Of a stretch of DNA of 64,000 bases, positions 24,173-37,921 are shown one piece after another. The translations under genes and the position numbers were made by a program. Position 1 is the stretch's first letter. Each line of letters opens with the position of its first letter. Source of the DNA: Hymenolepis diminuta (lineage: Eukaryota > Platyhelminthes > Cestoda > Cyclophyllidea > Hymenolepididae); NCBI GenBank assembly GCA_900708905.1, contig CAADRB010000059.1, positions 118,371 to 182,370 of the forward strand, given 5' to 3'. The notes beneath the pieces are model-generated. The model saw only the letters and a program-made list of their open reading frames with translations, made no database searches and was not told the origin of the DNA.

Positions 24173-27100
24173 AAAAGAGAAACAGGGGGGATTGGAGGAG
24201 GGTCATCTTTCAGAATCCTTCTGTTCAAACATTGCCAGAAACTCGTCAATTGGAAGGCCTTGTGCTCATCTCTTTCTAACCCATTCCTCTCCACCCATTA
24301 TGTGCTCTCTTGCGAATAGAATTTTTTTTCACATGTGAAACACCTATCGCTTTTCATCACTATAGGTATTACGAGGCTAAGGAAATTCTGGAGTATCTTA
24401 GGAGCGACATGGAAAGAGATTTTAGCTCTTGCTAGCTAAAATCCCGTTTAATGTATCATTTATATGTCGTATATGTATCCGCGGAGCAGTGACCAACGTA
24501 CTCACCTGTCAAACAGCTAATCACAAAGTCAATGCTCACCGGTGCACATCTACAGCTGTGAATGGCCAGTCGTGCCGGTTATTTCTAGTAACTAAGAAAG
24601 ATGGTAGAATGCGGTTTCCTATCTGGGGTATTCCGAAATATCTCCCTCCTACCAAATTCGTGTTTTGTCAATACATTTCATAGTTAAATTGTTTTATATT
24701 CCCTGCGATTCTTTTTATTAGTATCTGAAGTTGAAATAATGAGTTAAAGCAGCGTTCGACCCCCACTTATTTTTTTATCACAAGTCAAAGCACTTCGTCG
24801 GTGTAATTTAATGCATTTAAATTTGAAAAAATAAGAGGCATGAATATCGGAGACTCAAGTGCTTGATATTCAACTATCAAACTACGTGCCGTGAAGACGC
24901 GAATAGAATGACGATTTTGTTATAAGCTGTAGGAGAAAGAATGAGCGAACAGTCGGATGGAATTGACGTATGAGGGACCGACATTTTCAAGCACGTTAAA
25001 TGAAAATATAAACTCAAATATGGTTAGTAATATTTGTCCACTGAGATCTCTGTCTTGCCGGATAAATAAAAGTTAATATTCTTGTTAGAAATGAAATCAA
25101 TGGCTACCAAAGAGGCAGAAGGCAGACATCCGAAAATTCTAGTGGCTATCTGTCGCATTTGAAAAAGTGATAAAGGTAACAAATCGAATTGTAATTAGTT
25201 CTTTGGATAGGTAAATGAAAAGAGACAAGGAAAATTGGGATATTTCTTATTATTTGTCTAAATCTTATAGCTTTTAAAACAAAATAGGAAGATGAAGGGC
25301 TAAAATAATCAATAAAGCTTTAATTGCTTAGCTCATCAATTAGTGGTTGTATCTCTCAGTGAATCTCAAAAATCATGATTAAAATGTATGAATTATAATT
25401 CTTTAATAATATTGTATCATTGGTTATCGTTAACTAGATTCGAGGCCCAACTTCACGTGGGTCTTCTTCTGTTTGCTCTCTATGGCTTAAGATTTGGGGA
25501 TTGAAAACAGTATCCAGGCTATCCATTTTTACTTGGTTAATATACAATCATTTAACATAACTGGATAATATATGAAAAGAAAACATTTAAATAACGCGAA
25601 ATATTTCCTTGATCCCTGCAAGCCAAATGTTAATGAATTGGATTGTTATATTCAAATCTGAGTGGGGTTAATCTGGTATATTAAATATTTAGAATAAGGT
25701 AAAGAATGTATTATTAACAGTTGATACCTTCAACTTGTATCAAAAATGAAACAATATACATCGATATAGAAGAGGAAATTTTAACTTTACTTTTAAATGA
25801 ATGGCAAATGAAGAAAATTCGTTATAGAGAAAGTTATAGCCAAAAGCTACTTTCAATAGGTCGACACCTAATTATGAGGTGGCCTTGAACTTCACTTGAA
25901 CGTCAATATCAGTTTGGAGTGATCATTGGTTTTGATAGAATCGGGAATTCTTATTTTGCCAAGAATCAAGGTAAGTAAATTAGATGGGTGAAATTTTGGT
26001 AACAGATTTTATCAAATCGGTCCATGGACGATACAAAATCTATATTATTAATATTTGAATTGTAAAAACATACAAGCGCACTAATGTTTATTTGTAAAAT
26101 AAGGCTCTTCTGCAATAAAAGTTCTATTTTTTGCATCTATGACCTATCCGCACAATTATAGGTTTCTAGGGTGCAGTTAACTCAAACCCGAAGAGGGAGG
26201 GGGATGAAGGCTCCTTCTCTCAAATCAGACGCTGGTTTGTCACGCGCTAAACCACAATGATGCTTCTGTGTCCATATGATCCAAATTTCACCTATCTGTC
26301 ATGCCAGCATGCGCAAACACCATTAACTGGCATTCTTCGCTCGGTATTGGTTAATGGGAGCAAATTTTCCAGTTGAGTCGTATTAATTGTCTCCGTATTA
26401 CCCCCCCCCCCTCCCCCCTAATACGCTTATTGTTCCACTACTCGTACGGACTTCAAGCTTCTTCTCTTTTCTCCTCAATTTTATCTCTTACACACTATCT
26501 CGAATTCTACTTTGGCCTTACAATTGTCTACGTGTAACTCCTGACATTCTTGGTTTAGTGTACTTTGCTATAGTCTACCATTTACAAAGATAAGACAGGA
26601 GCGTGGACACTTTATTAATTCAAAAAAATACGTACAAGTAGAAGGCACGTCCATATTATTGATGTTGAAGATCAACACAGTGTTTTGTCCCAAATAAAAT
26701 TCAATTTTTTGAAATAGGCATGTCTTCAGAGGCGGTGGTATTCAAGTACGAATGTTATAGACCGTTAAACATGACAATTGACATAACTAGTCAAAACGCC
26801 CCATCTATTCTTTAATTTTTAAAAAGTTTGAAATCCCGAACTCAGCCTACTTCTCAAAATCCCGTGCACCTTTTTTATAACTGGCTTTGTAAATAAGAAG
26901 ATTATTTAAATTTCACATAAAAATTCTAACTCCATTATGATAAATCACTGAAATAACAGTCACCCAGTGTTAAAACTGATCTTCAGGTAGTGTACTGGAC
27001 TTTGGGCTTCTTGACCAAATGGCCATTTTAGAGTAAGTTAGCGGGAAATATTTAAAATTTATACAGATATGATAAATTGAAACAAACATTTTTCAGACGA

Positions 27101-27312
27101 TGATCAAATAATACAGTTCGAAACCGTAGTGTATTCAACCACTTACTCGTGACGACTTCACAGTTGGTTCAAATTAAATGCAGGCATTTTAAAGGAATTT
27201 AGGAATCTGAAAGTCTGCAGGCATACACGTGCTTTTAAATTTGATTTACGTCGGTCGATACAGTTACGTTTTGAATTAAACATATTCAGACACGTGCATT
27301 ATTGTAGAAAAT
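24173..27312. other. Intergenic stretch after NMT
   Basis: No gene can be supported. The region is AT-rich with a poly-C tract at 26401-26418. Short plus-strand open frames, for example 24429-24683, lack splice signals or family matches. An AATAAA near 25067 is too far from the NMT stop to assign with confidence. Confidence 0.5.
26401..26418. repeat. Poly-C tract
   Basis: Eleven C, one T and six C in a row. It is a simple-sequence tract in intergenic DNA with no evident function. Confidence 0.9.
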
Positions 27313-28992
27313 ATGGAGACAAAGACAATGTCGAAAGAGTCCATAGTGTTTGAATCTCCTGCCGAGGTAAATGCAGAAGTAATACAGAATGGTGAAATGC
27401 TTCTAGTTAAACTTAAATTTCCTGGCCTGCGGAAGTCAGACGTACCCCAACCAGAACCCGTAAGAGAGAGGAGGAGCTTCTTTTCCTGTTTTAATTCATC
27501 CGAAGATAGTCAGCCCATTCAAAAATGTGAATGGTTCAAATTTGTTGCAGATAAAAGACATTCTGGAGACTGGATAACCCTTCCAGCGGATAGACAGCCT
27601 ACTAACTGTGAGCTATGGTTGCAGGTATTCCGCTATCGAATTAGTATTATGCTGTCTCCACAAAATTCCAGAAATTCAACCACTTCAGATTCCGGAGTAA
27701 CTCAGTACTTTTTCTGGAATTCTGGATGCATGGACAAAGCCCTCAATTTTCGAAAATGTGAAATGCTTATCGATGATGACTTTATCTCACTTCGATTGGC
27801 TTGCAGTAAAAGTTTATGGGGAGAAGAGGACGTAAAAAATATTGAAAAGTCTCGTCGTGGTGAAAACTCTAAAGAGGTAAATGTTGAATCGGATAGGAAG
27901 TTCCCTGAAGTTAACGCGATATGCGATGAAACGTACTCTGTTTCGACTTCCGAATCGGTAAAGGAAGAGAGATCTACAACAATCAATTACAATAATTTGA
28001 AAGGAGAAGGCGGCAGATCAAAGGACGACATTAATGAGGAATCATCAACTCAGAATGCGACTATCACGAAAGCCTGTCCTAACAAGGTTGCTTCAGAAGG
28101 TTAGTGAATCATGATTTAAAATTCGACAGAGTTTCTTCAAGACCTATAAAAAGTTTTAAAAAATGTTACGAAAATAATACCTATTAGATATTATCGAGTT
28201 AAAAAATTTATTTTTATTTTCCAACAAATATGAACAAGCTATATTTATTTCATTATTTTGGACGTTAATAAATTTTAATTAACCATATGAGCACATATCA
28301 TTATAAAATGTGAATGTATTTTATAAATTTTTTAATATTCTTATATTTTAATATATCACCTAAATACCTAAATCTTATCAAAAATTTGAACTGCCATAAA
28401 ATAAACAGTAAGCTTACTCAAAGATATTAGTAACTTGGTTATGGTATCATGAATTGATAAGCGAATCTTAATAGAAATTATTTTAAAATATCATAGCTCA
28501 ATTTCATTTTTTTGTTTAGAAACAACAGACCCTAATTTGGAAATTAAAGATATTGTCAATAAGAAGCCTGAACAGAAAGGGTCGAAACTGACTGAGTTTA
28601 TTGAACGATGCACAAGTTGCACGGATATGTGCTTAGCTGTTGACGCTTCTGTTGCTACAACAGATCAGAAGCTGACCGAAGAGAAGCCGAAGTCTTGTCA
28701 GTACTGCCTGAATGTCCAGGAATTGCTCGGAAAAGAGGAATTTTCGGCTCTTCAAGCGCGCGTAGAAGCCCTGAACAAAGAGGACTGGGCTCGCGTTCTG
28801 GATATTATAATGGGAAAAAATAACGATATTGAACCCAAATCACCGCCATTGGAAAGTCAAAACGCTAAGGAAAACGAAACTTTAGCTAATAATACTGTCC
28901 TATTTAGAACGGGAAATCAATCGAGGCCACAAAGAAGAATCCCTTTAAGAAATGCACGATATCTAGTACAGAATAGCAATCTGAAGAAATAG
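27313..28992 (+). CDS. Unrecognised two-exon protein, Cys/Glu/Lys-rich tail
   Basis: Exons are 27313-28099 and 28520-28992 (donor GAAG|GTTAGT, acceptor tttgtttag, phase 1), giving 419 residues and a TAG stop. An AATAAA follows at 29127. The first 170 residues look folded: IVFESPAEVNAEVIQNGEML, FFSCFNSSEDSQP, WFKFVADKRHSGDWITLP, then QYFFWNSGCMDKALNFRKCEM. The next 100 or so are charged and probably disordered. The second exon has a Cys-rich patch (ERCTSCTDMC), then KPKSCQYCLNVQELL and an amphipathic helix with EDWARVLDIIMG. I cannot name a family. The strong A+T rise outside both exons and the clean ATG support a real gene. Its first exon ends in phase 1, exactly what the zinc-finger exons downstream need, so the two might share a 5' exon. 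Confidence 0.7.
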
Positions 28993-29126
28993 GCTTTCTT
29001 TGAAAGTGTATTGCGATTTGGCATTAATGAAATTCAAATAACATGTATTTTCAAATAGTTTTTACTTAAAAAATAGCTCGAAATTTATTTTAAAAAGGGA
29101 CGAAATGTTCCAATGATAGAAAATTG

Positions 29127-29132
29127 AATAAA
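29127..29132 (+). promoter_or_regulatory. Polyadenylation signal
   Basis: An AATAAA lies 135 bases after the stop codon of the two-exon gene at 27313-28992. It supports that gene ending here. Confidence 0.5.
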
Positions 29133-30760
29133 ATCAAAATTAAATACGCATGGCGTTATATTTGCTCTTCTTCGCAGGATACCGTATCCGACTCTTAGAT
29201 TTCCTAAGACATTGTACTAGTTACAAATACAACTCGGCAAAACCAAAATACAAAGCAACTTAGACCACTATTTCGACACAAGGCGCACATTTTTGTATCG
29301 ATAAGTCGATTTATATTATGTGCCATTTTCAACTGATATGCAAATAAATTCGTTTGCATTAAAGGGAATTAGAAGAAGCAGGACTCAAAGGGTGTAAAAT
29401 AAAGAATCTTACATATAAGAACTATATTGGCAGAAAAATAATATTCTTATATGAAATACATAGAATCAATAATTTCAATGAAGTGCGGTCATCTATTTTT
29501 GTAATCAAATTTAAGGTTTGATTTGGCGCAAATTTAAATTTGTTGATCGAATTATCTTTATGGCGTGTGTATCTCATGCATTTTATTTCATTTGTAGGAT
29601 ATTTTGTGATTTAAAGTATTATTTTTCAGTAAAATGATTCAGTGATAAAGAAAAATGAAAGATAGATGATATAGTTTTCGAATCATCGTGATTATATGCG
29701 TTAAGAGGACTTTTAAGTGTAATGACGGCTTTCGTAAACTAATCACTTAATTCCAATGGTCTTGGTACTCATTGATAATAATGAGATTGACATCTGCATG
29801 GTAAGAACAACCTTTAGAAATGAATAGCGGCTTACGTTCTTACACATAGAAGATGAATTCCGAATATCGATTCATTTGATTATCTTTTTTATTGCTAAAC
29901 GGATTATCACTTATTTTTGAAATCCAAAATTACCGCCGTATAGAATGCCTTAAAAATCATTTGTGGATAAATTTGAAAATTAAATTAATCTAATTGCATT
30001 TATAATGTCACCATTTAGTAAAGTAAATGCTACATTTTTCACTTGAATCGATTAACATAATTCATGATAAGATCGAAGATTGTCGCAATTTGTAATGCTA
30101 CTGGCATATGTACAAGCAGGGTTATTGCTACCATTGCACTAGTATTGAAAAAATGAAAATTGCAACTGGAATATATCCGTTAAAATACCAATCAAAGTTT
30201 TAAAACTTTTAGACGTTAAAAAATCATTTTCTTATTTATTTTAACTTATTTTACGTATAAATTAGGAGCTCCGTATTTAAAAATATTGTATTCAGGCACA
30301 ATTCTTTGTGTTGCTTAAAGGTTTGAGATACTCAAAATATTCAATTTAAGTGTAATCCGTCATAAAAATAAAAAATTAAAGCTAATTAGACCTAAAAAGT
30401 TTTTATTTATAATGGGAATTCGGTAATTTTAGTAGGCTAAAGCTGATTTGACCGTTTTTCATCCAATTGTTTGAATACCTTCGATTGAACACATTCATTT
30501 GTAAATTGAGGTCAAATTTCGTTCACCGACAACTAACTTGTGATTGACTTTGGAAAACATGGAATTGAGAATTCTGAAAAAGCCGAAGGCTTGTTCGAGG
30601 GGTCTGTGTTAAATAGTTATATACCGTCATTCAGAATAAATTTCACATTGTTTATTTTGATATTGCATACTAGATTTTTTTCAGCATCTTAGCCATTTGA
30701 TGGCATTTACTTCTAGGATTTCCTTTCTGTATATGTATTATTATTTCTTTATTGCTGCAG

Positions 30761-33700
30761 AAAAAATACGATTTACCGAATTGAAGTCTTCTGTGCTTCC
30801 TCAAGATTCTCCAAATTGTCTATCGCAAATTATTGGTCCTTCTTGTTCTGGTGGATTAATTAATTGCCTTCCGTATCCATCTCAACCACGTGTTTTTTTT
30901 AAATTGTCTAATCAAGTTAGTAAGTTATGCATTTTATGCTTTCTAATAGTAAATCGGAGATCGTTTTCGTTTTGCTGTTATATTTCAATAACATGTGCCG
31001 ATGTATTTTACTGCTTGCATTCGTTCATTTCTTTTCCTTCGGTTGTCCTAGTTCTTTATTGATTGATGATAGTATTCGGATAAGTATACTATGATATTGT
31101 GCCCATTAATGTCTAATATATAATTTTTTAGCATAATGCTTGGTTAGGGAATTAAAAATACACCATAAATTGTGTTCTTGAAACCATGTTCTCTGCTTTG
31201 CTCCAGTGGCAGTTGGGTTCTTTCCCCTGAAAAGACCATTACTTGAAATGTCAAGAGTGTTTGGCTATCTGGATAAGTGCTCCCGTAATGTTTTGTCCTT
31301 CAGAAGTTAATATTTGAATCCATTTGGACTTTGTTAATCCCATATTGCAGAAGAAGGCGAGCGCATCCGAATTGACCAGGTTTCAGTTATTCGTTGATGG
31401 CGTCGCCCTTACTTTCATGTTTGTGGGCGGTTTTTTTTAGATTTTGCTATTAAGATTTTTTCTTTAATATCGAAGCTTGCATAAATTTTAACACAGCACA
31501 AATTACTAGAGTTTACTCAAGGTGAATTTTAGTATTAATAAGATCAAACGATATATAGCAATGCCTTCTAGGGTTCGGTATTTTATGGTTTGAATCTATC
31601 AAATATGAAGTTTTGATATATTTTGTCTTTGGTGGATTTTAAGCGAAAAATTTTTGGCTGGAATACTATTCCAGCAGAAAAAAAACCATTTCGAAAGATT
31701 GATTTGAACGATTATTCCGATTAATCGGCTGTCTGTCTTCCCTTATAGTTAGTTTGAGATGAAAATTTTCTGTACGTATTTTTTAAATATATTCACATTT
31801 AAAAATGTTTAATTTATAGACTAGAAAGAGAAAGTTAAAATTTTATTATATAAAATTGTAAAAAAATTTTGCGAAGTTTGATTTATTCTAATTTATTTTC
31901 GCCGATATTTTGCCTCTAAGGGTTTAAATTAATTTGACTCAGTTCGTTATTTTATTTCGAAAATGATCAATATTTCTGCTTGAAATCACTTTCCCCCCTC
32001 GCCCCCCATTCATCCTGAATTCGAAATGTTGTGAGATGGCTGATCTCTAGAACTAATCCTGACTGAGTTTTCCTAAAATTGTTTCCGAGTCGAGACGTTT
32101 ATGAAGGTTTGGCTATGTCAAACTAGAAAAAATTAAGACAGGTTCTCTCATAAAAGGAGGTGAGTATCGGCAGAGGGGGGGGGGTTTCATTTCTAATAGT
32201 CAAGCTAACATTGAGATATGAAAAAATCAATATCTCTTCCACAGATACTTCGCTATGGAAGCATCTAACTTGAGTACATGATTTTGATGAAGTTATTCAT
32301 CAGATGACGACGTTATCATTACCTACTCATTATTTGGAAGATAACATAATTTTGAACCATTTATTTCCTAACTTCAGCAAAGACCAATGTGAATATAGGT
32401 AGAGCTGCATTATCCTATATTGTGACGGCTGAGAGTTTGCATTCTCAAGAGCAAGAACCGGAAATTGGTAACCGTCTCCTTCATTGATTTCCCCATAACT
32501 CTTAAGCGACATTTTACTAATTGTATATATTTTTTATAGGAATGCAGAGTTCTAACGAGAAGGCGAAGAAGTCTGGAGTTGGTTAGTTCCCATTAATTCA
32601 TGTTCTGAATAATATAACATAATTTTCTATGAGATTTTCGCAAATCTATTGAAATAATAACTAGTATGAATTGAAAACGTTTTACTTACAGAGACAAATG
32701 AAAACAGTCTAGCTCTTTCAGTGCCCAAAAATGTGAGGATTGAAAGCACTTCTATCAACCCACTTTCTCCTGTCAACACGTCAAATGGTAAACTTATTTG
32801 AAGTTAATGATCTCGAAATCAATTCCTTCCTCTCTGATCTTTTGGTTTTTTCTAGATTCCCAAAATGGCGAGCACTCGCCCAATCAAAGTAAAGCTCCTC
32901 CCGTTATCTATGAAGTACCTAACTTTGATCTCATTAATGATGGTTAATTCCTTCTTTCTTATTAACTAATAACTGATTCCCTTCTAAAATGGTTTATTTT
33001 TCCTGTAGGAATACCAAAAGTTATTGTATATGCTGATGGAAAGATGACAACCATTCCATTGAAACTTCCACTACCAGGAAATATCTTTACGATTCCAGTA
33101 ACCCCTCTCAGAAAGGAGAAGAATGTCATTGTCTTGGGCCCCCTGCCAGAATCTCAAACACGTATGCCTTTTCGTAAATGTATACACTTATTTAGTCGTG
33201 CTATCTTCACCAACCCAAGTTGGTAATAATTTAAATTAAGTAGAGCTGTCACTTTAAATCGAGCACTTAACGAGCGCTAAGTTTAAACAAGTTTTTTGCA
33301 AAATGTTGGTACAGGAACAGGAAGAGGAAAATGAGGACATTTAATGAAGGGCTTTTTTCAGTATTTCTTTTTAACACGTCAGATCTTATTTTTCCTAAAC
33401 AAGTCTTTTGAATATGGAGAATGCATCACAAATGAAAAGTCTCTTGTCTTTCCTCTTTCCGATTAACGCAACTATCAGTAAGTAAATGGGAGAAGGGCAC
33501 AGTGTTGTAGTTTGAGGCCCGCGACCAAAACCTCAACTTAGTATGTTTTGCTGCTTGTCTCGTAAAAATATAATTACGAAAATAGTAAAATATTTTTGTA
33601 TTGTATTTCCTTTTTTCCTTCCCTTTATTATAGAGACATTGACCAACTCTTGAAATGTTCATTTGAACTAATTTGATTTACAGTATACTGCATACACTTC

Positions 33701-36700
33701 GAACTGAACTGTTGTAAACTTTCGCTAATGACAACGAGGATTTGTGTTGTCCTTCTTTCTGACTGGGACATCGGCGTGCAGATTGTAAGAGCTGCAAATA
33801 AAAAGTGTGTCGTGCGGTTGTCTCTGAACTTAGGGAGGTTTGATTTTGAAATGTATTTATGGATTAAAGCACATAATATTCGGTGAAAGTATTTGTTTGC
33901 TCTCAGAACTTTCTTTCAACAGAAGCACCAACTCCTGTTGAAAAGGGGAAACGATCTCAGACTAGTAAGACTCATTTCGCTCTCTCCTTTATGAATGATG
34001 CAAATATTAGTTTTAATGCGTTTCATGTATTTGTCGAAATTAACTTTCACATTTTTGAGAGCAGGGTACGTCTCAAACGTACTGAGGAAGGCATTTTCCA
34101 GCACTCATCTTTGGGAAAGGGAGTTGCATTACGGAGTCCCTCTTAGTAAAACTTGTCATTCTATTATCCATCTGTCATCACACAATATTCTTGTTATTAT
34201 CTACTCTTCTCTGTCGGATAACGCAACCGACTTTTAATTACAAATACAACCTGACAACAGCACAATTAGAGTAAAATCGTTTGCATATCTCATTAAACAA
34301 GTTTAATGTCATAATAAATTTTCTTTAAACAAGCGGTAAGAAAAGGTCTGCTAGATAGTGCATTAACGTTGGGGATCTATCGGATCCCATCCATCGAACA
34401 GATGGAATAAGTCAAGTCACCCATGTCGCCAGGTCAGTTCGGAGGTGGCAGGCAAGCCACCCCAAATTATTAGTTAGTAAATTAGGTTTGTATACAAAAA
34501 ATTTCTTTGTTAGACGTCAGTCATGTCCCATCATCAGTGTCTCGGCATGATGATCGACATCAGTTTAGGCATCTATGCTCAAACAAGCAAACACACAGCG
34601 GGACCACCTGTAGACACTGTAGTGGAGATCTTATCGCTAGGTGATGATGGACACTTGCTGACTATAGCACATAGAATATCTAGAATAATTCTATGGAGAA
34701 AAATGTTCTGATCTAATGTTATTTTCTCTTTGATAGAAGCACAAAAGAACACGGAGATGACGATTAAATGCGGAGGAGGAAGTAAGTCCCTTTCTTCTTG
34801 AAATAAACAGACCAAGTGACAAATTTATGTATTTTCATGAATGAGAAAACAAAATGCTGTTTACTTTTACTAGAAAGAGACTGTCCCAAAGAGAGAGAAT
34901 TGGAAACAAGTAAGTCTTCGACCAATTCTTTTGGGTATTATCAAATTCAGTCTAAATGAGGCGCTTACAGACGCACATTAGTTTCTATGTACACTCATTA
35001 AAGGTATCATAAAACGCTTTTATTTGGCCTTAACTTTCTGCTTTTCATTATTGTCTTCTCCGTTCACTTGTTTGATTTATTAATATTTTCCAATTCGCTA
35101 GAGACAAATGGTCATTTTGTACAGTAAAACACTGTTGGTCATACTCTGAATGACTGGTAGTTTGGTGCGCTATTATCCACATTCCGTCAGAATAGATCTA
35201 CGAACCCAATGCTACGTTGCGTTTCCTACATCTCACCTTGGGAAGGGGATACAAGCTATTAAAAAGTATTGCTGAATCGGTATACATCGGGGTGACTTAT
35301 TACTACTGCATCTGGTTATGCAGTATGCGACGGGAATAAAGTCGACTGCATGAAGTCTACTTAATTGGACTCAAGTCGGTTAGTACTGTCTGTGTTGATC
35401 ATAAAGGAAATTTAAAAATGGATGACTCAATGCAAAACAAAGTTGAATTGGAGATAGGACAAAGCTGTACATTTGCGCAGTTGAATGCTTTTTTGAATTG
35501 ACGCAAGTAAAGAAATCCCTCTTATGGGATACATTACAGATGTTAGGTAGAAGATGAGTTCGTTTCCAGCTACTATCCCAATTTTCCGATTTTTTTCATA
35601 AAGTATCTTGTTAACATACCATTCACCTAATTTAGATGTTAAGACGGAGGAAAGTGAACGAAGAAGATCTATCCCAGTGCCTTGTTATCGTGCGATTAGA
35701 CCCAAACGTAAGTAAGGATTCGAATTGCCTTAAAATTATGCGTTTGCATAATCTGAGATTTGTTGTTCCCCCTTTTCAGGAAGCACTGTTCGAATCATGA
35801 GCGCCGTTCACGTATCACCTGTCCGCACTGAGTCTTCGGGGAAGGAAGATGAGAAAGATTCTGGGGAAAAAGGAAAGAGGGAGAAGCCATACAAATGCAA
35901 GTCTTGCGAAAAAACCTTCAGGATAATTGGCGACCGCAATAAACACTACAAGACAGTTCACTTGAGTAATCGACTCCCTTTTATTCATTCTTTTACAAGC
36001 CTATCATCTTCATCAATGGTTTTTTCTCCCTCAGAGATAAAACGTTTCAAATGCGAGAAGTGTGATAGAGCCTACTTCCAAGAATCGGAACTTCTTTACC
36101 ACGATAAGGTCTTTCACAAAAGTACGGATGAAATGCTTGTTTATACAGTTGTAGTCACTGAATTCATTCACAGTTACTTCTCTCTTCTTCATTTTTCTCA
36201 TTCAGAAATCAAAGATTACAAGTGTGATTTGTGTGGGAAGGTCTATTTCTTCAAGCATGAGCTAAGAAAACACGTTGACTCTGTTCACAAAAGTAAGGGA
36301 TTTCGATTACTTCTGATTACTGTATTTGTTTTCTCTTGGCTATGATAACATCATTTTTGACCTACTAGATAAGAAACCGTTCCCCTGCAATGAGTGCTAC
36401 TTACGCTTCTTTACTGCTGCTCTCCTGAGAAGACACGTTAAAGCTGTGCACAAGAGTAAGTTTATCGTTTAGTGCTGGAACTCTACTGATTATTAATGAG
36501 TAGCCTATTTTAGATAGTTCCTCTTAGATTCACACTTACTGAAAAGAAGTATCTGGTTAATCTCTATTATTAATCAATAATCTTGTCGATTTAATTAAGT
36601 GAATGAATTATCTTGATATGACTTTGTTGGCGTTCATGACAATTTGTATTTCATTATCACTATATTTGTGGTATCTTTTGCAGAAGTGAGGCCTTTCAAG

Positions 36701-36945
36701 TGTGCAGTGTGCGACAAAGTCTTTTCGAGAAGCGACAATTTGAAGGTTCACGTTAAAACAATTCATGCGAGTAAGTATTTACTCCTTTGGTTCAATACAA
36801 TTAATAGAACTTAATAGTCTTCTTTCTCTTCTCTCCAGAGACCAGCTTATTTCGTTGTTGTAAATGCGGAAAGGCATTCAGTGCAAAGGCAACAATTGCG
36901 AAACATCAGCGTTCAAGAGCCTGCAATCTCCATAAACCTGAATAA
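30761..36945 (+). CDS. C2H2 zinc-finger protein with symmetric phase-1 exons (5' end not found)
   Basis: Sixteen exons join in phase: 30761-30919, 32540-32581, 32692-32787, 32856-32942, 33009-33161, 33923-33964, 34514-34621, 34737-34781, 34874-34909, 35636-35707, 35780-35965, 36035-36121, 36206-36292, 36369-36455, 36684-36770 and 36839-36945 (TAA). They give at least 493 residues. The first ten encode a disordered Pro/Ser/Lys-rich region. Six C2H2 fingers follow, one per exon, for example YKCKSC...HYKTVH, FKCEKC...HDKVFH, YKCDLC...HVDSVH, FPCNEC...HVKAVH, FKCAVC...HVKTIH and FRCCKC...KHQRSRAC. A nuclear DNA-binding role is inferred. Linkers are not the usual TGEKP. The last finger may be atypical, since its second His is not at the usual spacing. 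The 34621 end (A|GTGGAG) was chosen by phase. No start codon is seen before 32542. Confidence 0.85.
32175..32184. repeat. Poly-G run
   Basis: Ten consecutive G lie inside the first intron of the zinc-finger gene model. This is a simple-sequence feature. Confidence 0.8.
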
Positions 36946-37921
36946 CTTTCTTCTCTCCAGTTCTGCTATTTAGAATTGACCTTCCACTATTGACACTTGC
37001 ATTTACTTCGACCAACTGTCTTAGTTTAATTTCCGCCTGTTGCATACGTATTTTTATATCCGTATATTTGACCTAGAAGGTCCATAAAGTAAGTGCAAAG
37101 TATTTGATATTTAATTTTTGTTCGACAGAAGGGTTTCAGTTTATATTTATTCATTTATTTATTTATACCTCCGGAGTAAAAGGAATTAATCAATTTGTGA
37201 AAATGCCTTTTATTAAATGCTGTACTGGCACAACATGCTATTTTATTAATGAGATTAATTAATTTACATGACCCTAACCGTGCCCGGATATTCTGTCCGT
37301 TTAAGAAGATGTGGTGGCGATTTGCTGGACGTTAACAGTTCAGTGCTCTAGACGAAAAGATTTGTCAAAGAGATGGAATCCATTTTGATGTTGTCCCCCT
37401 TTTTCGCCCAAAAGGGATAGAGAAAAAAATTTTATTAAAGTAATTTTAATTCTCTTTTAAATCTGCTGAGATAAGGCTCACATATGGAAATATTTTCCAC
37501 CTTCATTGCAAGGACGGAATTTACTTTTTGGTAAATATACATTAACGGTAAATAAACTGAATTACTAAAAGGAAGATAGAAAGCAATTGACGCGTACTTG
37601 TAAATCGAAAGAGTATCTTGATATTCTTAGAAGGATTTAGGATTTCAAAGAGATGTAGAGTATTTAATTAATGTTCGTAATAACGGGACTCGTTCATTGG
37701 TTTCACGCGAAGACAGCTAAATAACACCATACACTATGTAAATTAATCCGGAGAAATATGAGGAAAAAGGGAAATGAAGGATGATCCATGATAAATTTTC
37801 AAGAAGAATTCACCCTGAGAACGGCATTTATGCCCACCATTAGGTTTTCCTTGAAGCTGTAGATTCTATCTAGAAGTTCTCCTCGCTTGGCAGGCGAAGA
37901 AAAGAGAAATCCTCATATTTA

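Noticed and set aside
24429..24683. Plus-strand frame with VTKKDGRMRF, reminiscent of a retroelement reverse transcriptase motif
   Set aside because: The resemblance is limited to about ten residues. The expected DYR.LN and YXDD motifs do not follow.
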